In this document: piece by piece, positions 10,519 to 21,900 of the stretch
How the letters are laid out: the number at the start of each line of letters is the position of its first letter
Position numbering within the stretch: position 1 is the stretch's first letter
Source: Ectocarpus siliculosus
Lineage: Eukaryota; Sar; Phaeophyceae; Ectocarpales; Ectocarpaceae
DNA: 51,678 nucleotides
NCBI GenBank assembly: GCA_000310025.1
Contig: FN649740.1
Coordinates: forward strand, 2,990,824-3,042,501
Direction of reading: 5' to 3'
The notes under the pieces: model-generated
What the model was told of the DNA's origin: nothing
What the model saw: the letters and a program-made list of their open reading frames with translations, nothing else
Databases searched by the model: none
Made by a program: the position numbers and the translations under genes

Positions 10519-13500
10519 TCAGGGCTCGTACAACAGTGTGTGTCGCCACCACTGCCACATTAGGAAATCAACGGCAAGCCCCATCACAAGAGACGCGCCC
10601 TCGAAAAACGCCACCGCACCCCAACCCCGCCACTCTCTGCCAGCCTTTTTCGTGTTGGAAACCCTCCCGGCACCATCAACACCCCCGCCACCACCAGTGC
10701 CGCAACTATCGCTACCATTCTTGGAGGTGATGGCATGCTGCTCTCCCAGATCCCGCGCTTGGTCAACCACAACATATGATTTCTCGGAATGATCTTCCAA
10801 GGTTCCGTCTGACGTTTCCACCACTGTAGATCCACAGGAGACGTCCGCCGCAGTGGCCGTTGCGCCCGGCTGCGATCTTGTAGCTGCTGAACTCGACGGC
10901 AAAACTGCCTGCTCAGCGGGAGGTCCAGTCCCGTGACGATCGCCACTGTCTTCGCCGGAGGCCCCGGAAACCGCCGCGCTTTCGGAGATGATGCTCCTGA
11001 CGGGGTACATGGCGTCCCACCCGGAGATGACGAAGATGGAGAGGACGAGGGAGAAGGTGCTCACCGGCCAGCACGTCCGGCGCATCGCGACGAAGGTGAC
11101 CGCCTCGTGGACAAGGCTCGAGAACAAGAAGGCGGAGGTCAACGCCAGGAGTCTCCGCCATGTCCACCGCCGTTGCGTCTGCTTCTGCTGCTTCTGCTGC
11201 TGCTGCTGCTGCTGCTTCTTCTCCTCCGCGTAGCCTCCTTGCTGCTGGTGCTCCTCCGATTTCCTACACAACGTCCCAGCCAGTCCCCGGCGGACCCCCC
11301 CACCACTACGCCCCGGTTGGGAGAAAGCAGCGTTCTTGTGGCCAACAACAGGCCTGTAGATGCACGAAGACACCCACCGATGGACGGGTGTGGACCACAG
11401 GCGGTACATGGTATCGGGCTCCTCTGCGAGCAGCCACCACGGCCCTGCAGTTGTGGGCGAAAAGGAGATGAGGCGCGGGGGGGGGGGTGGGGGGGGGCGC
11501 CGGGGGCTGGGTGGGGCGGTGTGTTGGGAATCGGGGGAGCACCTGGAGGTAGGCGGCTCCGCGGCGGACACGNNNNNNNNNNNNNNNNNNNNNNNNNNNN
11601 NNNNNNNNNNNNNNNNNNNNNNNNNNNNNNNNNNNNNNNNNNNNNNNNNNNNNNNNNNNNNNNNNNNNNNNNTTATGTGGCAGGAGAAAAAAGGTGGGGG
11701 GGGGCAAGACGGGGGAGGGAGGGAGGGAGGCCAGGAGGGTGGGAGAAGAGTAAATTGAACCTTCGCGAGACCAAGCCGTAGAAACTAATCACTCAATCTT
11801 GCGGGGCGCTCTTTTTCCTGCTTCAGCACAATATACGTACTTTGGCGCGGGCCCGTCGCACTGGGAACCGCAACACCGAGCCAAAACTATCAGCGGGACA
11901 TACTACAACGACAACGACGGCAGCGACAGCCATTAAAAAACATTGCTGGGACGAGCGCCGTGGACTTTCCGTAGAACGAAAGCCCTGAATATGGTCACAC
12001 AAACGTAGGCGTTCAATCGCAGGTCGGAGAAACAAAACAACAGCAAAAAAATATTGCTCCGTGTCTTACAGCTCGAAATTTTGTGTATCGACGACGGTTC
12101 TCTTTGGGGGGAGACTAACTTATGACCAAGGGCTAATTGGGTATTGTAAGGAATATATTCGGGCCATCCCCATGTTTTCCATGACAAAATCCCTTTCTGC
12201 TGTAGCGTACTTAGGATCAGTACGGAAGGTGTGAAGCCATTGGGCAGCGGTCAGCAAGGTAACTCAATTTCAGATAACAAAACATTGACGTCGGAAACAA
12301 CAGGCCTCGTCTTTCGAAGCAACAACAACCAAAAGCTAATACTCGTAGCTCCTTCCTCCTTGTTGTGTCTCTCACCGTAGAAGTTGCGATCGGGGTAGCC
12401 CCACAGCTCCGCACAGCCGAGACACACACAGTGCCAGAAGCCGTAGAAGGCCATGAAGTGCACCATCGGAGAAAACACGAGCATAGCCAACGCCGATGCA
12501 GCGGCGATCCCCCACCACCCGGCCAGTCCCGCGCCGCCGGCCCCGCCGCAAAAGAGCGACTCGAAATAGGAGATCGCCGCTGTCTCAGGCCCCCCTCCGT
12601 CGAGCAGCAGGGAAAAGAACCACCCGCCGCTCCCGCCGGCGGTGTGAATCCCCTCCGCCCCCGCCCACCCAACGCAATCCACCCAACCAATCGTCGCCCC
12701 ATTAAACGGCGACCCTCCGCACGTGTGTTCGCCATCGCCGCTGCCGCAGCCGCGAAAGTCGGAGGCAAGCGCCGCTTGGGCGCTCTCGCCAACAAGCGAA
12801 GGAGACGGGGTAGAGAAGACGGCCGCAGCCACGACGCGCATGACCGGCGCAAAGAACGCCGAGCAGGCGGCGTGGAGGGCCACGAACACGAGCACGGCGT
12901 GGGAGAACTCGGAGAACGCGCGGCCCGGGCAGGGGGCGCGTCGAGCGTGCTTTCTCAGGAACTCCGGCTCGCACACCTGGGCACACGTAGAAAAAACGGC
13001 TGTGGATGGCATTTGGACGTGGTATACAGAATCTGAAGACCTAGCACCGCACGAAACACGAACTGCGAGAAAAATATGTACGGGGATATATGCATGCGCT
13101 CTGAGTTTGGTACGTTCTAACTTGGGATCATGCCGTAATTTCGCCTTTGGAACAATAGAGCGTGCCCAAGGTGTTTACCTGATGTGAAACGCCCATCAGC
13201 GAGGTAGGCAAGTGGGTGTGGCAGACGCTGGAGCGCCCTCGTGATTCGAGGGCAACAACAACATGAAGCAACAAAGACTGGTCGACGTGGTCGAGTTGCA
13301 AAAAAAGCCGGGGTTCGATAGCATCCCTTCTGAGACCGTAACGGGGAACTACAAGACCTCCGGGTACAAAGATAGGCAGCACTCGCCGTTTCCGATTCAC
13401 ACGCACCAAGGATGGAGCCGCCAGGATGAAGAACAGAAACTCCCCGAAGGTTAGCAGCGGCGGGCCGGCCAGGTCGCCGTCCCCGCAAACGTCTTCCCGC

Positions 13501-13997
13501 GACCTCGTCTCTCCCCCGCTAGGCGCCCCCGTCGCCTCCGCCGCTTCCTTTGCCGTGGTAACGGGTGCATTGAAGCAACACCACGACTGCGCAAAGGAGG
13601 CACTCTTGAGGGACAGGCAGGCACTTAACAGCCCGACACTCAATCCCGAGGCGAGCCCCCAGTCCAGGTTAACCGAGCCCCAAACCGCCAACGTCCAGAT
13701 CGGTAGCGTCGTCGACGCAACGACCATGGCGCTCAACAGGGGAAGGAAAGGCGACGACGACGACAACGACGACAACGACGACAATTGCCGCCGCTGCGAC
13801 CCAGGCGAACGACGTTCTGATTCCGCCTGGCCCTTCCCCGCGCCCCCTGCCGGCACTGCTGATGGTGGCCTAGTGATGAGAAGATGCAGAGGGTATGCCA
13901 GGGTGGCCACGAGAGCCATCACGAACCTGCCGACGCGTGCTTCAGGAATCAGCACGTTGGAAAGATAGTCGACATTCACAACGGGCCAACCACTCAT
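10519..13997 (-). CDS. DGAT1-type diacylglycerol acyltransferase (MBOAT)
   Basis: DGAT1 enzymes are ER membrane proteins that acylate diacylglycerol with acyl-CoA to make triacylglycerol. Three exons join in phase: 13997-13407, 12976-12376 and 11444-10519 (stop TGA at 10521-10519). Junctions rebuild family motifs: APSLVCEPEF spans exons 1-2 (family APTLCYE.NFPR) and NFYGPWW spans exons 2-3 (family FYxDWW). Exon 3 then gives LWSTPVHRW (family WNxPVHxW) and SSLVHEAV with the catalytic-type His-Glu pair, and ends in a hydrophobic C-terminus. Several hydrophobic segments are visible in each exon. From the ATG at 13997 the protein is about 705 residues, longer than plant or animal DGAT1 (about 490-530) because of Q-rich and G/S/T-rich insertions. 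The usual YRGxxN-type first membrane segment was not found, so an upstream exon may exist. Sterol O-acyltransferase is the main alternative in the same family; DWW-like spacing favours DGAT1. Confidence 0.82.
11573..11672. other. Assembly gap (100 N)
   Basis: Exactly 100 N, the usual placeholder for a gap of unknown size. It lies within the last intron of the DGAT1-type gene and does not interrupt a coding exon. The flanks are G-rich (11477-11500 and 11693-11740), a likely cause of the sequencing failure. Confidence 0.95.
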
Positions 13998-16900
13998 CCA
14001 GGACCGTGTGCAGGGGTAGTTTGGGCGTGCTGTCGACTAGGCTCTTTTTTCTCGACTCAGCCTGGAAGAGCGCAAACAAGGGCTTCATCGTCACAATTTT
14101 TACTCGCCGAGCTATCCAGGCGATACATCGGCAACATAATACATTGGAGGTAGGTGCGGTTGAGGCTCCGTCAGGAGCTCCCAAAAAGCAGGGAGCGACT
14201 CACGAACAGCGGCACGCCAACGAGTGAAAGTTCATGCAAGGAGCCCGAGCAGAGGTGAGTCGTGAGAGCCGAATGCACAGGGGACTCCGTAACTCCCAAA
14301 TCATCTCAGATCACACCATACCAACCCGGGACTCCGTGTATCGTACCGACCACCGTGCACACCAAACAAACGCTCTTTCTCTCACATGCAAGCGAGAGCC
14401 TTCCCGATCCCCTCGAAGTGCCTCGCCAACAGGTCGAGCGCCAGCCCCTTCGTCAGGAACGCTGTCCACTCGTCGACTACCGTGGATGCCGCCGGTGTTT
14501 CGAAGTCGGCCGAAGGCGCGGCGGCGCCAGAAAACTTGGCCGAACAAGCCGCAAGGGCAAGCAGCGCAACCGTCCTGGCATTCAGCAGCCGCGGGACGAG
14601 GGACGATTCACAAAAGCTCGCGCGCTTGTTTGTCACGCGCAGTAGGCAAACGATGCAGTGAACCCGCCCACCAACACCACCAAGAGAAACAAAACTTGGA
14701 CACAAAATTAGTTTGGTAAGACTCAGAACAAAGCGTAGGAGCAGACTGGCCAATGGGAGCTTCGGTCGTCTCTCACCGCTGTCAATAGTTTGGGATCAAC
14801 ATGCATCACTGCCGTAGCGTTCAACAGCGTATGGTCTGTTTCTTGTGGGGACCTTCGGAAAAAATGCTCGAGCTCACCATGGCGTGGTCTAAAATCTAGT
14901 CTATACTCGCGTTTGGTTTCAAGCCTCTGTTGTAAAAAAAAAAAAAAGAGGTGAATATAGTATGGGATAATATCCTTCAAATCGAGATTGGAAGGAAAGG
15001 AGGAGATTGGGAGGGTGTCTTCACCAGCCGCGGGAGGTGAGGACACTGTCTCATCCCACACTATATGGGAAGAATAAACCGTCACGAACATACTGATGTA
15101 TTCTGAGGAACGGATCTGGGAATGTTCTAAACAATTTCCAGAACCGTGCACAGACAAAAAGAACAGATATGAGAGAAAGCAATTTCACCATCACTTCTTT
15201 ATTGCGACCGAGTGCCGACACGGAAAACAGGAGGCAAGAGGGAGAAAAGTTATAGCACCGCCCACCCTAAAACAAGTGAGAGTTGTCACTGGCTTTCCCT
15301 TAATAACGTGTCTTTTATTGCGTGACAGCGCTGGAAATAGTTTATCCGTTTCATACTCGTTCTTCATGGTCCACCGTACTGGTGAACAGCGAAGTAGCCA
15401 TGGTTGAGCTGACGCCTGCTGACAAGCAGCGGTGCCAGCCGGAACAAATGGTCACTGCTGTCTCATCATGCATTGTTGTTAAGTGCATGCAATCACGCAC
15501 TGCCATGCGCCAGTTCTCAAACTACGGTAACACCTTCCACACGTTATACCATGATACCAGGTACGGAGTACTTGGTGTGGTGAGGAGAAGATATGCGAAT
15601 GCGGGGTAACCAGAGAGTTGAGAGTTGCGGGGGAGAGGAGACCGGCATTTTCCGCAGCATTTCGGGCGAGTCGCACATCGAATGCAGGAGATTCCAACTA
15701 CCAACTACAGTGCCCACGCGTCTCTACCTGTGTCGGTGAAGCCCCCATCTGAAGGCGTGCTGCAATTCGTGCCTCTTGATCAGTAGTGAGAACTCCGGGT
15801 ATTTGGTCGGATTGTCCAGAAAAGGCTGCTCTCTCATGATCCTCGTCATGGATCTCTTCTAAGTCTTGTCTTCAGTATAGAGCTACCGGCCCGGCGTTGT
15901 AAAAGTCCGAACTGCAAGCAACTCAAAGAAGGAGCGCGGATCCACCCATAGTTGGCACGCAAAGCTTCAGTGCGCCTCTACCTATAGGGAGAGTCTGGTC
16001 CTTGTGGAGTCATGGTCACGCAGCCGATGATGGGGCTCCGCGGAAAACAGAAGCACGTACCTGCGGGGCACCGTCGGCGAAAATTTGAAAATTTGAAAGC
16101 TGTGAAATCCCTGCCATCTCTACTCTGTACTACTGCTGTAACTAGGCATAATGATGGAGTTTGTTGCATGTTGCATGTATTCGTGGGAAAGCTAGCTAAA
16201 TACAGAGTAGACAAGGAGAGAGAGAGAGAGAAAGAGAGGAGAGCACAAAGGGAGCATTTTTTATGATGTTGTACAATGAAGCGAGTTGTGTGCACGTGTC
16301 CACAACGGCGCAGGGCGGTCATTTTTCCAAGTCATCTCAAATGTGTGCTTCAGTCTCTGCAGCAACACCTGAGCAACACATTGTGAAAATGTCAAGACAA
16401 CAATAATACTTGATGATATCAACAGGAACACCCAATATTTCGCCCGATGTGGTGACGCAAAAAAAAAAGTCAACAGTGTAGTACGTACAGCAGTAGTCTA
16501 GATAAGCTTTCACACAGAGCCAGCTCTCTTGTCACCAACCTCTCCCACAGAAAACGCATTTTTGGCGTAACACCCCCCCGCTCGGCACGGACAGCTGTAC
16601 GTGTCTAAACAGTGCATTATCATTTTTTTATTTTTCTTAATATGACACCACGAAGCCATCTCCATCATAGAAAAGAGTCTGAGACAGATTAGCAATGGAT
16701 TCATAGCGTCAGAAAAGTACCTGTATGTCTACGATTTCCCAGACAGCATATAGGGACATCTCCCCTGCGGGTAACAGGCTCAACAAGACAGTTTGGTGGT
16801 TGTCTTGTGTGTCTCATATATGTTATGTTGGGAAGGTGCAGATGATATGTGTTAGGTACTGGTCGGGCGTTTTGTGTGTGGCACCCTTTTAGTCATATGG

Positions 16901-18183
16901 AATGCAATCTTCCTCGGTTTTCAAACGTATGTTCAATGTGGTACGCGTATGTACCGGGTATTTGGGTATGTATACAATATGTGTGGGTACATTTCGGGGT
17001 ATGTGCGGACACACGGGCGTGGTCTCACCATTTTCTTACCTTTTACAATTATCATTGTTTCGCACATTTATGTGTCGAACAGATCGCTCGTTCGCGTAGT
17101 CGCCACGCGCATGTATAGGATCATAAGAGAGAGCCGACCGGTCGAGTTTACACAAAAATACTGCTGCGAGTTAGGTGACAATCCTGGGAAAACGTGTGAA
17201 TATTTGAGCATGTGGGGATACTGGGTACAGTAACCCTGTTCATATTCATGACAAACTGCTGTGTGGCAGGTATTATTCGAGCGGCCGCGCCCAACGCAGT
17301 CTGGGACGCGATCAGCACTGGACACTCAGATAGAACAGGGCCCGTCATTCCATGGACTCTTTCGGAGAAAACTTTCTTGACCACGGAAATGCAATTTGCC
17401 ATCACACCGGTATATTCCGTTTTGAGCACCCTATGCATTGTGTTGGAGCACAAGGTAGCATGCACCTGTAGGGGCGACATCGTGCGTTGCCGCCAACGCC
17501 GGTTGAGCTACGGCACTTTTCGGGTGCAACTATAGGATGTCCAATCGGGATGGATCTCTGCCAATAAAACGTCTTCGAGTCACACGGGAGGAACGACAGT
17601 TTCCGAGAGTTGTACAACGCTTTACAGCGTCGACATCGTATCCAGCAAGGCATATATATCGCCTGCAGTATAAGGAAAACGTCTCACCATACAAAAACGT
17701 ATTGAACAACAAAATAAATAGCGTTTGAGACTTAGACGTCGTTGTGGCTCGCCAGCAGGCATCGGCACGTAAAAGTCAAGGCAACCGCAACCCCGACCCC
17801 CTCTTCTCTTCCTCCCTCACAACACATTTGATTCGCCGTTTCCAGCACCACAATACATGACGTCGTGACATCGTTGACATCGACCAAGCTACAAACAGCT
17901 CGCGGGATGGGTCGTTTCGCCTCCTGTCGCTGCTCCATACACCAACAAGGCCAACCACAAACCACCAAAACAAAAAGAAATGGGAGAGAAACGTCAATAC
18001 GAACGGGCAAAACAGCCAAGGATGATACAGGCCGATCGACTTTCGCCAACTTGCCGGTGTGTCTGCGCATGCCAGTGCCTGCTGCGCAAACAAGCGGGTT
18101 TCTGACCCGCCCCCAGTTACCAACACCATTAGCCTGCTGCTGTGCAGTTGGTCGGTCTGAAACGAAACTCGGAAAAAACTTAC
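13998..18183. other. Intergenic, no firm gene
   Basis: Apart from one weak exon candidate at 14386-14600 I found nothing here with family motifs. Open frames such as those on the plus strand near 16850-17530 lack recognisable content and splice context. A short (GA)n tract lies near 16216-16241, and two exact copies of TACTGCTGTA/TACAGCAGTA occur at 16131 and 16486. Confidence 0.5.
14386..14600 (-). CDS. Possible orphan exon, unknown product
   Basis: The minus strand is open here with coding-like composition: an alanine-rich hydrophobic start (ARTVALLALAACSAKF), then a helix-like stretch containing TAFLTKGLALDLLARHFEG. It runs into a plausible donor AT|GTGAGA at 14386/14385. I do not recognise the protein. 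It lies just upstream of the DGAT1-type gene, but the phase (2) does not join directly to that gene's first visible exon, and the sequence does not match the missing DGAT1 N-terminus. It may belong to another gene or be chance. Confidence 0.25.
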
Positions 18184-18277
18184 GGGGTCGCCTTGACTCC
18201 AAACCAGAATGCTCCGACAGTGTTCTTGAGGCCCTCCGCGGCAACCGCAAATTCCCGCGAGGTCCAGCGCAACTCAA
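18184..18277 (-). CDS. Possible orphan exon, unknown product
   Basis: A minus-strand 94-nt stretch bounded by a possible acceptor (ACTAG at 18282-18278) and a strong donor (GTAAGT at 18183-18178) reads through about 31 codons including WTSREFAVAAEGLKN and VGAFWFGVKA. The composition looks protein-like. I found no partner exon on either side and no family match, so this is a weak candidate. Confidence 0.25.
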
Positions 18278-18921
18278 CTAGTTATACTGAATAATGTTAC
18301 GCACCAAACTACACTGTGCCTGGTGTTCGTGTGAAGGGAATGTCGTTTAAGGCAACAAGGGGGGGAGGGGGGGGGGTCGACTCAGTTGTTGACACCCTTG
18401 ACCCCCAAAAGCTGGTTCTCCGGAAAATATATACAAAGAGAACTAAACGACCCGCCCTCTGGTACCCACCGATAACACCTTCAGTCTCGACATCTTTACA
18501 TGTCGATTTCTGTAGGTAGCCACAGCATTCCACAATCGGCGTCGCTTCCAAGCGCCGGCCGAACGAAAGAACACCAACAACCAGCGCCGACAGCTCAACC
18601 AAGAAAGGGAGCCGTGCACCGGTTGACCGAAAACCAACGAGGCGCTCAGCACACACCAGCGAAGCGTCAGCCTTTCCCGCACACAAGCCTCCGAAGCTTG
18701 ACTCGCCGGGCACCGCCCCCCACAGGCAATACGTCCGCCGGTCTGCATTTCTTCTACTTCCATGTATGTCACCACCGCCCCCCAGCTGGGTGCGGGCGCT
18801 AGCCGTTTTCACGTCCCGCCACAAGACCACCGTCTTCGACACCTTGGTTCCATTTCAGCCAGCACTCCCGACAACCAACGAAACCGCACACAGCACATAT
18901 CGCACATCATCCGCTTCCGCG

Positions 18922-21900
18922 TCACCGGCCCCGCCGCCCCCCGCCCCCGCTCCCGCCGCCCTCCTCGCGCCGGCGCCGGCGCCGGCGGCCCCTTTCCCGC
19001 CGCCTCTCTCTCCTCGCCGCGAGCATGAGCTGCTCGCCGCCCGTGGCCGGCGCGTCCGGTCGCTGCCGGAGGCCTAGGGCGGCTGTCGTGGCCATCCAGC
19101 GGTCGTTGTCCCGGTGTCGTAGCGTCTCCAGGAGGCGGCGCCGTCGCTTCACCAGCACCACCAGCCCTTTTCTCGACACCGCGTCCGTGGGGGTGGTCTG
19201 GTGGGGGGGGGGTACACGCAACGCACATGAGCGGAGCGGGGGAAGAAGCAGACATAGGTTGACACGATCGTGGCGATAAAATCACTCAGGAGCGGGGGAG
19301 GAGGCAAGGGGCGAAAAGGTTGAGACATCAAGCAACGATCAAACCAGCTGTGCCTCGCGCGAAAAACAACGCTCGCTTCATTCCAGGAAGACGGTGTGAG
19401 AAGAAGAAGCTTTGGACGCAAGCACTTCCGCAGGAATATCCCACAGCACGCCGAAGGTGCGGTACGGGGGGGCAGCGAGCAAGGGGACAAGCAGGCCATG
19501 TGCGTGAAACCAACCAAACCAATTCTGTTCTGATCACACTTGGCGTTTCCAACTGCGGTTAACAGAACTCCTGTAACAACGATGACGTAGAATACCGGGA
19601 GTAGGTCGTCCTCAACAAAGCCTGCATACATCGCAAACAAAACAACACAGGGGGTCAAATCGTGCAGGGACGCATTCGTCATGCAAACCGGAGGTCCCGT
19701 CACAATTCTCGAAAAAAGTGAAAAAAAAAATTGGAGAACTTTGGTCTGGCCTCCAGCGGCTTGGCCGAAGACGAAGAGACAAGAGTGGAGTCATCTTGTC
19801 GCTGAGAACAAGGACAGCGTGTGTACGGTGAGAAGGTTTTGGTCCCGACGTCCCGACAACAAAACAAGAACCGAAACATTCATGCCGCTCTGTCCCACCC
19901 AGCCCCCAACCTCGAAATGCAGCTCTAGTCAAAATGGACACACAAAAGGGGCAGCCGAGCGAAATACTGGCGTGTAGTAGTAGCAGAACTCCGATCGATC
20001 ACCCGATCGCAACGTTGTGTTCGTGATTCCTTGTTGGTGGTGTTTCTGCAGTGGTCGGCGTTGAGAAGACGAGCACATGTGTACACAAAATCCCAGTCAA
20101 ATGGGGAACTCAAGCGTGACATCCCCGCGCCTACCTCGCTCACAGCGATGGGTGGGGCCGAAAAAACACAAGTCACACTTCTCCGCCCCCCCCCCCCCGT
20201 ACCATCTACGAAAGAAGGCGTCATACAGCCACAAAACAGAAACATATCATCGTGTGCTGCTGACGCCATTTGCCACTACTAGGACAGCCTTCGCGAGAAA
20301 TCAAGTTTGTGAATGAACAGAACAGGAAGCGGGTACGCACACCAACCCTAACTCAGTCTCCCCGATTGCATACATTGCCCAACATTTTCACCCAAACTCT
20401 TAACCCTAAAGAGGCTACTGCCGCTGCTGTACTGCTGTCGCTCCGCTGTTCACCTTGAGGTGGTCCGCGATGCTTGCGATCCTCGCCGAGAGCAAGGAGA
20501 TCTGGTGCTCCAGCGCAGCCGCATCCCCCTCGAGCTTGTTCTTGGCCAGCGTCTCCGCGAGGCTAGCGGCGGCGGCGGCGGGACCCGCTACCGGCGCCAG
20601 GGGGCCGACTCCGGGCTGCGTCATGAGCTTCATCTCCTTCATGCGCTGGGCAACCTCCAACCTACCACCATGGGTAGCAGTTGGGATTTTATCAGACCGG
20701 CGACGGGACGGGAGGAAAAAATAAACGAGCAAAGAAAAAACAAGAGCTGGTGGCCACGACTAGACCGCATCACCAAGGACTGCCTACAGTACGAAAACAA
20801 GACCAGGAAGGGGGCACGCAGACCCCAACTCTTAACCCTAGCTTAGCCGATTCTAAAGTCTATCCAGTACGTTTGCATGGTCGTATAAACCTGCGTGGGC
20901 TACTGGTCACTAACTGGTGCAATCCATCTGCTCAGCTCGTGCTTGCACGTGCGAGCGCGGCATACCACTCGGCCAGACGGGCGGCAGGTGGTAGGTGGCA
21001 TAATACGTCACGCCCGCGTGACGACAATTTTCGATCTATCTCGTGGGTGTGGTATTCTGTGGGTGTGGTATATTGTGTGGCCTGTGTGCTAAAACTGCCT
21101 ACAGGACTCCGCCCCGAAGGGGGTGCGATAAAGATGGGGGTGCGAGTCATCCATGGGATGAAAAATGCGCCTACCCGACCCAATCTACAGTGGGTGTGCC
21201 AACGAGGGTGTGTGCTTAATCACGGGGTGCGAGAACGTTACACGTGCATCATGAAGTTCTCCCACAAGACTCCACCCTTTAGGGTGTGTGATGACGACGA
21301 CGGGTGCGGGTCTTGGCAAGTGCGTGTTGTATCGCGCACGGTTGCTGACGGAGTCTCAGGGGCCACACTTTCCCCTGCCGCGGGTTGCGGCCCTCCCCTT
21401 CTTTTGTTTTGGTTCATCACTTTACATGAGCGCCCACACCACACACAGCATTGCTGCCGTACAGGAGCTCCAATCCGTGGCCAAACAGAAGGGTACCTCT
21501 CCCTCCACCCCCTCCTTTGGTGCTTGCGTTCGATTGATAACGCCAGAAGAGTGCAGCACTCTCCTTCCCTCAGAGTGTACACACGAACCAGGGACACAAG
21601 CTCTGTGCAGAAAAAGTGACGAAGTTGGACGTGGCGCCTCCGCTAGAGTCTGACTCACTACAGCAGTTTCCGCTGGAGTCTGCCTCACTGAAGTCTGAGC
21701 CGCGATGCTTTCTTCGGCAGTGTTGTGTGTTTCGTTCATTTCCGGGGTGTTGTCATTTTCCATAGCTCTAGCGCAGGGTTCCATGGGTTTTTGGGGGTGA
21801 TCACGGGTTACCACATCACCGGTCCAAGGGGTGTGATAGGGGGGATTCAGGGATACATAAACGGGATTAAATTTGGGGGGGGGGGGGGGGGTAGTATCTT

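Noticed and set aside
17212-17535. Plus-strand open frame of 107 codons
   Set aside because: No motif, no splice partners, base composition typical of the surrounding intergenic DNA.
20341-20841. TAACCCTAA-like strings (20341, 20400, 20830, also 37801)
   Set aside because: Single telomere-like units without tandem arrays; likely chance.
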